Shown piece by piece: positions 56,830 through 64,000 of a stretch of DNA of 64,000 nt (position 1 is the first letter of the stretch; each line of letters opens with the position of its first letter). The translations under genes and the position numbers were made by a program. The DNA is taken from NCBI GenBank assembly GCA_020746835.1, contig JAGPNK010000002.1:868001-932000 (forward strand), given 5' to 3'. This stretch comes from Stachybotrys elegans (Eukaryota; Ascomycota; Sordariomycetes; Hypocreales; Stachybotryaceae). The notes below the pieces were generated by a model. That model searched no databases. It had not been told where the DNA came from and saw nothing but the letters and a program-made list of their open reading frames with translations.

Positions 56830-58290
56830 ATGGAGACCGCATTTGCCCAAATCAAGCAGCTTGGAGCTGTGGCCACCGAGGCTACCCGCCGTAAGATCAT
56901 TGCTGGACTGCATGAGCTGGCCAATTCGCTCGAGGACCCCAATGATACCGTTCACCGATATGGATATCTCGTGAGCCCTCTTTTCTGCCTGTGGTGCTTC
57001 AAACAGTGGCTGACAAATCAACAGCATCTGCAAACTGCCGCGGTCAAGATTGGGTTTGACCTCAAGCTCTTTCGATTGCTCGTCGAGGCCAAGGAGCCCT
57101 TGAGCGTTGAGCAAATCTCCCAAAAGACAGGCGCCGACCCTGCCTTCCTCGGTATGTGATGCCCGTCATGAACCCACACACCCGCATCCTCTCCCGCTAT
57201 CCCACTTCTATTACCTCTTGTATTGTTATTTGGTTTCTCTCCGTGGGGCTCGCTCATACCGTTGGTGCTAGGTCGTTTCCTAAGATATCTCGCCTCGGTT
57301 GGCCCCGTCAAGGAGGTTGGCAAGGACCTCTTTGCAGCAAACAATGTGACCAAGAATCTGGCCGAGGATGTTACTGAGGCCGGCGTGTCCCACTGGTGAG
57401 AGTTCCCACTCTTGTATTGCTCGAGCGCCAGTCTCACTGAACCTCTCACAGCTTCGAGACCATTGGTCCTCAGTACCAAGCGCTTCCCAAGTTCATGAAG
57501 AAGACTGGCTACCAAAATCCAACCAATGAGGTGGAGACCGTCTTTCAGGATGCTTGGAACACAACCGACCACGCCTTTGCATGGTTCCGTGACCGTCCTG
57601 AGAACCTCCGCTACTTCAATGACTATATGGCTTTCCGCCGGGAGCCGACCCTGTCGTGGCTGACGGTATATCCGGTAGAAGAGGAGGCCAAGGACTGGCC
57701 TGCAGATCGACCCCTCTACGTCAATATTGGCGGTGGTATCGGCCACCAATCCGCTCAGTTCAAGGAAAAGTACCCCGACCTTGCAGGCCGCGTGGTGCTG
57801 CAAGACCTCCCACACTCGATTGAGAAGGCATTGCCTACGCCAGGCGTGGAGAATATGGTGCACAACTTTTTTGAGCCACAGCCTATCAAAGGTGAGAAGC
57901 GTCGCTTGTCCCACGATGGCGGTTGCGCCCAGATACCCCTTCCGACACCATTGTGCTAACACCAACCCCAACTTAGGAGCTAAGTTCTACTTCTCCCGTG
58001 GAGTACTGCACAACCATCCCGACCACAAGGTGAAGAAGCTGCTGGAGAACACCAAATCTGCCATGACATCTGACTCAGTCATGCTCCTCGACGAGATGGT
58101 GCTCCCAGAGACGGGAGTCAACGCCTACGCTGCCACCATGGACATCGTCATGATGGCAGCCATGTCTAGTTCGGAGCGTACCGAGGCACAGTGGCGTAAG
58201 ATTCTAGACGACGTGGGGCTGAAGCTCGTCAAGACGTACACCTATAACCCTGTGAGCTACGAGGCCGTCATGGATGTGCGGCTTCCGTAG
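56830..58290 (+). CDS. SAM-dependent O-methyltransferase (second copy, different subfamily)
   Basis: Exons 56830-56970, 57025-57151, 57272-57395, 57452-57891 and 57977-58290 give 381 residues. The winged-helix N-terminal part contains GFDLKLFRLLVEAKEPLSVE and RFLRYLASVGPVKEVG. The SAM loop is LYVNIGGGIGHQSAQFKEKY. An acidic turn follows in VVLQDLPHSIEK. The catalytic base is expected in SRGVLHNHPDHK. It is clearly diverged from the other O-methyltransferase, with little shared sequence outside the motifs. It resembles fungal OMTs of secondary metabolism. The four introns are all short and close the frame. It is placed 3.3 kb from the P450 and probably acts in the same pathway. Confidence 0.92.
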
Positions 58291-60442
58291 GGCCAAGTAA
58301 ATAGACTCGAGCACATGCGTGCTTAGCCCATGATCACCTGCGTCCGTATAGCACCATTGCACAAGGAATATCTGTCCATATCCACCCGCCGCTGTCAATG
58401 CGCTTGCAGGCATCGCGTATTCGCATGTCGGTGTCTTCGGAACGAACGGGACACAAGCCGTCGATAGTGCAGGATCCATATCACCATGTGTCTTGGCCGA
58501 TGGTGGTTGGTCTCACCGTCCAATGAAAGGAGGACGCGAACCAGTAAACCCGATCTAATACGTTGGATGCAATAAGACGAGACAATGGAGAACCAAGCAT
58601 TGAGCGCATAGACAGAGCTGTCAAAAGAGGGGCAGGCACAGTATGTATTTGCTTCCTCTGTGGCAAGCTAAAGAGAAGAATGGACGGGTCTATGGGGTCT
58701 TTGGCCGAGAAGCAACTCCCACTCAGGGACCCTTAACACGTATGCTATGGTTGCGCGACATTTCACGTGAGACGATTCCGAGCCATTTGACATTCCGCTC
58801 TGGTACCGATGGACGGAACGCCGGCACTGGGATGCTTCACGAACACCAGGGCTCATGGCCCAAACTATCGATGCATGTAGCTCGTCTCCCTTCGTCGTGA
58901 TGAGCGGGCGAGAAGGGTTCCTGCTACAATACACCCCTGTGGATAAGACTTGCGGCATGTCTGTTACACACCCAAAAGAGACACGCCGCCCGTATTCGAT
59001 ACAGAGGGTGCTTCCCTCTTCCGATGCGGATGATGATACGCAAAAAGTTCTCGATTTGCGTGGGGGGGAGGGGGGGGGGTTTCATGAAGCTTCGCCACCG
59101 ATGCTACTACATACTACGTAGTAGACACACGCCAGCGCCTTTGATAGCGCTGTGTGACGGGGCGCGGGCTATCCAGAGATGAGGACAGCGCATGTATTAA
59201 AATTCCACGGCCCGGTGTCTGCGAAGCGGATAGAGCACCCAGCGTTGGGGGTGGTGGCACGACGCCAACTCAACATGATCCGATCGTGGTATGAGGCGAG
59301 ATCCAAGATGACCACCAGATGCACGATCGATGTGCTCTATCTTGGTCCGGTAGATCAAGGCCAAAAATGAAAGAGAAAATGAAAGGGGTAAAAAAAAGAA
59401 AGAAAACCAAGTGAGCATCCGTATCACATACCACATGTGGAATGCATGATTGGAAATCAGCCCATCCCCCTCCTCCCCCTCTTCCACGACCAGCCTCCCT
59501 CCGCGGACTGGTGCTCTAGAGATTGCTGAATTCAAGCCAGGCGACCCTCGTTCTTTGTACATGGGCATCGATTCCCAAGACCCTTCGAAGGGGGTATGGT
59601 ATATGTGTATGTATGATGCTTCCGGGTGCGGGGCCGAGGTCGACGGAACCCTTGGACTTCGGCGCCGTCTTGTGGAGATTCACTGGCGTTCCGGTTCAAG
59701 AAAGGAGATCCATGGCCATAGGAGCTCTTCTCTGCCAGATCTCTCACTGGTTTAGGGACCTTTCGTGCTGCAGTCTTGCCACTTGGATATATCTTCAAGA
59801 CCCTCCTGGCCGCATTTCTTCAGTATCCTTTCCGAGAGCTCAGCCTTGACTGGTGACTTCGGTGCTCAGTATGTGCGCAAAGGAACGTTTGCCAGATACA
59901 GCCACACTCGAATATATGAAGAGCAACGTACGTTCATGGAATTCAGCAAGTATTTCGGGTATTGCATCCTAGGCATAGCACATATCGGCGTGGACGAGGA
60001 GTACACACTACCGGTTCAAGAGAGGGGTGTACTGCTTTAGGGGTACATAAAACGAGCATCAATTTGCGAGTGGAATATATACATTGATAATTCTAGATGC
60101 ACCCAGTCTGGATGGCCATACAACAACCGTGGTTCAGTGGAATCTGAACTCCACAATCCCTCATGATGATTCCCATCCTGTCGTCAGGAACCGTTATGTC
60201 TATGACCGAACCAACCATGTAATGCCCAAAAGATGGCAATCCGCATAACCAATACCGTACTCCGAGGCCAATGCACCCACCTATATGGCTAGCCCTAATG
60301 CGCAATCAGCCAGAGCGAGGGTGCGTGCATGTAGCCAGATATTCAAACCAGACAGCCACTTCTATCAAATCCTAGTTGGAATCCCATGACAAAGGAAACT
60401 TCATTATCTAATGCAAAACAGGTCGAATGCGGCACCGTCGCC
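58291..60442. other. Convergent 2.2 kb intergenic region
   Basis: No recognisable gene. It contains a G-rich homopolymer stretch (seven G, A, then ten G) at 59062-59079 on the + strand and several short CT tracts. Confidence 0.45.
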
Positions 60443-61807
60443 TCAGTCTTCATCCGAGTCACCACGGTCGCTGTCGGAAAAGTCGACAGCCATCTTGCGC
60501 GCTTCGTGTTCCTTGAGCTCGCGGTATGTGCTCAGGCTGAGCCCCAGGAAAGCGGCAATGATCATGGTGCCGCCAATGATGGCAGCAGCGCTCAGCGGTT
60601 TGCCCGTTCGCATCCAGTCCACGATGGCGACAAGGAAGATGGTGAGGAGAGCGGCGACTGAAGAGAGAACCGGCGAGGTGAGGGAGATCAAGACGAGGAA
60701 GGAGCCGCTGAAGATGGCATTGGAGAGAACGGCGGCCAGGATGAGCCAGCAGGTCCAAGCAGACGGAATAACGAACCGCTCAATGTCGAGGATGTGCAGA
60801 ATAGGGAGCGGGATCCAGAGGACGGTCAGAGTGAATGTGCCAATGCAGGCTCCAAACAGAATGGCGAAGATCATGCCACGGTCGGGCGAAACGCCGTCGG
60901 GGGGGCATGCGAAACGCTTGTACAAAACTTCGTAGAGTCCGTATAGCACGGAGCCGATGCCGATAATGATGTTACCGAAGAACCGGTCTGTCACGTCGGC
61001 GGCAGCCTCGTTCTCGTCCACATCACCATAAGCTACAACGAGGACACCTGCAATGGCGATGAGGACGGCGAGAGACTTGTCGAAGCGCAAAGGCTCCTTG
61101 AGCAGGGGCACTGAGAAGACGTAGGCGAAGAAGGCCGAGCAATTGTAGATGGCAGTGAGATCCGAGGGAGTCGTCATGCTGACGGCAATGTACCAACTGA
61201 GGCCAGCGACCGTGAGGGAGGTGGTAATGATGGCTGTGAATCGGGCCATGTAACGCAGCGGTTGGGCGCGGCTCTGTACGGCAGGCTTGGAGACGTCGAG
61301 CGAACGGGTCTCGACCATGATGGCCGTTGTCCAGAGGAGGTTCTTGTGGCGCTGCCAGAAGACCGACCACGGCACATCACGCTTCTGGAAGCGCAGGAAC
61401 AGGAGCAGGGCAGGCCATAGAATGAACCAAGAGCCATGAGTAAGATACATCATGCAGTATGCCTTGTCCCATCCCAGGTCATGCTGGACATGTGCGCTCA
61501 GCTCCGTCTGAACGCAGAAGGTTATGAGGCTGACGACGAGGAAGAAGCCAGCGTACGTGTACTTCTTCCGCGCAGCGGCAGCAGCGGCCATCTCCTTGGG
61601 ACTTCGGCTGCGCAGGTTCGATCGTCTCTGGTTGAAGGAGGGCGGGTGCGCCATGTGAGAGTCGGAACGGCCGCTGGCCGACAGCTGGTCATCATCGTAG
61701 GACTGACGACCGCGCTCCAGGCTCGGCTTGGACAGCAAGGGCGAGGCAGAGGCGCCGTCGTGATCGCGGGTGGGGGAGCCCAGCGCGCCGCGAAGAGCAG
61801 AAGCCAT
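60443..61807 (-). CDS. DMT-superfamily (EamA/SLC35F-like) membrane transporter
   Basis: One exon of 454 residues from the ATG at 61807. The frame stays open to 62047 but only from a TTG, so that extension is rejected. The N-terminal 75 residues are polar and disordered. About ten hydrophobic helices follow, e.g. YAGFFLVVSLITFCV, SWFILWPALLLFL, FAYVFSVPLLKEPLRFDKSL and LAVLIAIAGVLVVAYGD. The last three-quarters have the two-repeat plan of drug/metabolite transporters, including the short PLLKEPL motif after one helix. Relatives such as yeast Thi74-like proteins and SLC35F members sit in vacuolar or Golgi membranes. The cargo is unknown. It may export or compartmentalise the product of the nearby biosynthetic genes, or be an ordinary flanking gene. 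Confidence 0.88.
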   Translation of the reverse strand: MASALRGALGSPTRDHDGASASPLLSKPSLERGRQSYDDDQLSASGRSDSHMAHPPSFNQRRSNLRSRSPKEMAAAAAARKKYTYAGFFLVVSLITFCVQTELSAHVQHDLGWDKAYCMMYLTHGSWFILWPALLLFLRFQKRDVPWSVFWQRHKNLLWTTAIMVETRSLDVSKPAVQSRAQPLRYMARFTAIITTSLTVAGLSWYIAVSMTTPSDLTAIYNCSAFFAYVFSVPLLKEPLRFDKSLAVLIAIAGVLVVAYGDVDENEAAADVTDRFFGNIIIGIGSVLYGLYEVLYKRFACPPDGVSPDRGMIFAILFGACIGTFTLTVLWIPLPILHILDIERFVIPSAWTCWLILAAVLSNAIFSGSFLVLISLTSPVLSSVAALLTIFLVAIVDWMRTGKPLSAAAIIGGTMIIAAFLGLSLSTYRELKEHEARKMAVDFSDSDRGDSDED

Positions 61808-62933
61808 GGTTGTTGATGAGGCGGTTCGTTCGACGAGGTCAAGAAGGGCGGTTCGGTCAGTGGCTGTCTGCCTATCGTGGAAGCAAGGGCTGCCAGCAGT
61901 CCTGGATGCGAGCTCTGGGGAATGGGCTCGGTAGTCGCATGTGCCGGACTGGTATGCGGGAGGAGGGGAACTGAATGCGGTTGCAGACGAGGCAACAAAT
62001 TGGCTCAGGCACTCGGTCAAGGTGTCTGATGCCCCAGATACTGGCAATTATGATTAGGAGGCTGGTGATGAATGCCGATGTATCTGGGAGAAGGAAAACG
62101 AAACCGACGACGAGCAGAACAGCGAACGGCGGATCAAGCGGTTTCGTTAGGCGGGTTGCTCCTAATCTTCTCTGGCTACCTACCTACCTAGTATTGCTAG
62201 TTTAGGGGTCCTAGGGGGCAAGAGGCACTTTCTGACTGGGCAGGCACTGGTAGGATCCACCCTCACTCAGCACTGGCACTTGATGACAGCCTGGTAATTA
62301 ATTCGACTCTGGCAGCCAAGAATGACGAACAGGCGCATGGATGGCCTCCGCTATTACTCTTCAGATGACGAGGCACCCGGCCCGGATCCCTTGGCAGCAG
62401 CAGCGATACAACACAAGCGGGCGATCCGCGGCTACTTCCTCGCTCCCAAGCCACCGCCTCGTGCCTCGAGTTCAGAAAGCATGCGAGAACTACTGCAGCG
62501 CGCCGACTTATTTCTGAGCATATTTTAAGGCACATGTCAGTAGTGGCGTCACGTCACAGGAGATGGGAAGCACGTTGCTTCTTCTGCATGCCGTCACATG
62601 GGATTCCCACAACCCTACCGGACGTGGGGGCGACGGGACACATGAGCTCCAGGCTGCATATTGCATCGGGAACCCTTCCCCGCCAACCACACCAGGCGGC
62701 ACGCGCGTGTACATACACACACCTACGCTACCTACATGTGGTGTATGGCGCAATCGTGGAGCTGCTGGCCTGACACGGGTTCTGTATGTACGAGCAGATG
62801 TTCGGATGACAGTCCATTCGCTATCTACGGCCAGAGCATCTGGAAAAACCACAAATAAGCTTACGAGACCACCACCACCACCGGATCGGTCTGCATACAA
62901 GACGTCCGCACGTGGCAACAAGCAGGACATGGT
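61808..62933. other. Upstream region of the DMT transporter gene
   Basis: It should contain the transporter promoter and the 3' UTR of the aldo/keto reductase gene. A 68-codon frame at 62322-62528 on the + strand starts with ATG, but there is too little evidence to call it a gene. Confidence 0.4.
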
Positions 62934-64000
62934 CTATTTGGCGCCAGCACCAAACAGAGCCTCGTAAGTGTTATAGCCATACTCCAAATCTCCGTGCCAG
63001 TAGTTGGTAGAATCCGCCTTGGAAATCTGCCATGCCTCATCCAAAGCCTGCACCACCTCCTCCGGCAGCGGTCCCTTCTCCAGGTTATCCAGGTTGTTCT
63101 CGAGCTGGTCGACGCTGGAAACGCCAATGAGGATGCCGTCATTTCCATCCTTGACGCGCAGCTTCGAGTGGTGGACCATCCATCGCAGCGCCGTCTCGAT
63201 CATGGTCAGGTTGTGCTTCTCGGCCGCGGCTTCGACGACCTGCAGCGACCTGAAGGTGCTCTCGCGGAAGTATCGGTTGCGGTAGTTGGAGCCTTGTGCG
63301 GTGCTGACGTCGGAAAAGCGTCCGCTGTCGGGCACGATATCCTTGGACTTGATCTTGCCCGAGAACAGGCCGCCGGCAATGGGATTGTACACGACAATGT
63401 CGAGTCCGTACCGCCGGCACGCCGTGAAGAGCTCCGCGTCGATGTTGCGCGTGATGCAGTTGTACATGCCCTGGTATACCGAGGGGCGCACCCAACCGTT
63501 GTATTTGCACGTCATGACCACTTCGGCTACCTCGTATGCCGTGAAGTTGCTCAGGCCCAGTTGCAGAAACTTGCCGGCCTTGTGAAGCTTGTCCACGGCC
63601 TCGAGCGTCTCTGCGAATGGCACTCCACGGTCCGGACGGTGGAGGTATAGCAGCTGATGATTTGAAACATTGCTGGTCAGTCACCAGTGCCAATCGCGGG
63701 CTGAGATCAAGGGTAGAGGGGGGGGGAGGGGTTGTCTCACATCGATGCAGTCAGTACCGAGCTCCTTCAAGCTTATCTCGACGGACTCGGCGACCTTGTC
63801 GGCAGCATTATCCCCTGACTTGGACGGATACTGGACCTTGGTGGCCAGAAACAGACCCCTATCCTTCCAGCCGGCCTCCCTTGTGAAGGCCTCCTGCTGC
63901 CTGCCGACGTAGACGCGAGCCGTGTCAACTTCATTGTAGCCTCTCTTCTGAAGCAGGTCGAGCGCCTTGCCAAACGTCTCCTGGTCCGTAATGCGTGCTC
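62934..64000 (-). CDS. Aldo/keto reductase, AKR7-like (5' end cut by window)
   Basis: Two exons are seen (64000-63741, running off the window, and 63653-62934). Visible residues number about 326; the first part of the barrel is outside. The tetrad residues Asp and Tyr are in NEVDTARVYVGRQQEAF, Lys in FLATKVQYP, and His in LLYLHRPDRG. The barrel continues with LQLGLSNFTAYEVAEVV, VVYNPIAGGLFSGKI and GILIGVSSVDQLENNL. The C terminus, with EYGYNTYEALFGAG, resembles the AKR7 (aflatoxin aldehyde reductase) group. The enzyme would reduce aldehydes with NADPH. It may be a flanking housekeeping or detoxification gene rather than part of the cluster. Confidence 0.9.

Noticed and set aside
61808..62047. 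80-residue N-terminal extension of the DMT transporter
   Set aside because: It starts at a TTG codon and has no transporter-like sequence; the ATG at 61807 is preferred.
62322..62528. 68-codon ATG frame upstream of the aldo/keto reductase 3' end
   Set aside because: Moderate codon pattern but no recognisable motif, no intron and no context; too weak to call.

Overview
The window reads as nuclear DNA of a filamentous ascomycete, most likely a Sordariomycete and possibly Hypocreales. The evidence is short GT-AG introns of about 50-130 bases, fungal-type proteins (Atg2, Rae1, homoserine kinase, cerato-platanin, DMT and P450 families), a nuclear-type tRNA-Lys with a small intron, and kilobase-scale intergenic regions. 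There is no sign of bacterial operons, CRISPR arrays, viral genes or an intact transposon. The species assignment is an inference from gene content only.

Left part (1-13 kb): mostly housekeeping genes. A seven-knuckle CCHC protein of the Gis2/Byr3/CNBP type (with micro-exons and a probable long 5'UTR intron) converges on a cytochrome b5-acyl-CoA dehydrogenase fusion. These are followed by a flavin amine oxidase, an ER-membrane thioesterase-like protein preceded by a possible 53-residue membrane microprotein, a coding-like fragment, and the mRNA-export WD40 factor Rae1/Gle2.

13-18 kb: an intact cytochrome P450 lies divergent to a decayed highly reducing polyketide synthase. The remnant keeps the enoyl reductase, the first bases of the ketoreductase and the ACP. 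Its 5' modules and most of the KR are gone, and it carries two +1 changes in A runs and an internal TAG. This looks like the relic of a biosynthetic locus.

18-41 kb: tRNA-Lys(CUU), a fungal protein of unknown function, a DJ-1/PfpI-family protein, a GT8 glycosyltransferase, the giant autophagy lipid-transfer protein Atg2, homoserine kinase, a secreted cerato-platanin and a second protein of unknown function. A 34-base piece of the last gene recurs inverted about 0.9 kb away, with only C-to-T/G-to-A differences.

41-64 kb: an NRPS-like adenylation-thiolation-thioesterase enzyme of the quinone/furanone synthetase type, an O-methyltransferase, a cytochrome P450, a second O-methyltransferase, a DMT-family transporter and an aldo/keto reductase (cut by the window end). 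Together they form a plausible, unassigned gene cluster that would dimerise an aryl pyruvate and then oxidise and O-methylate the product. The first four genes are the stronger core; the transporter and the reductase may be unrelated flanking genes. No pathway regulator is visible inside the window.
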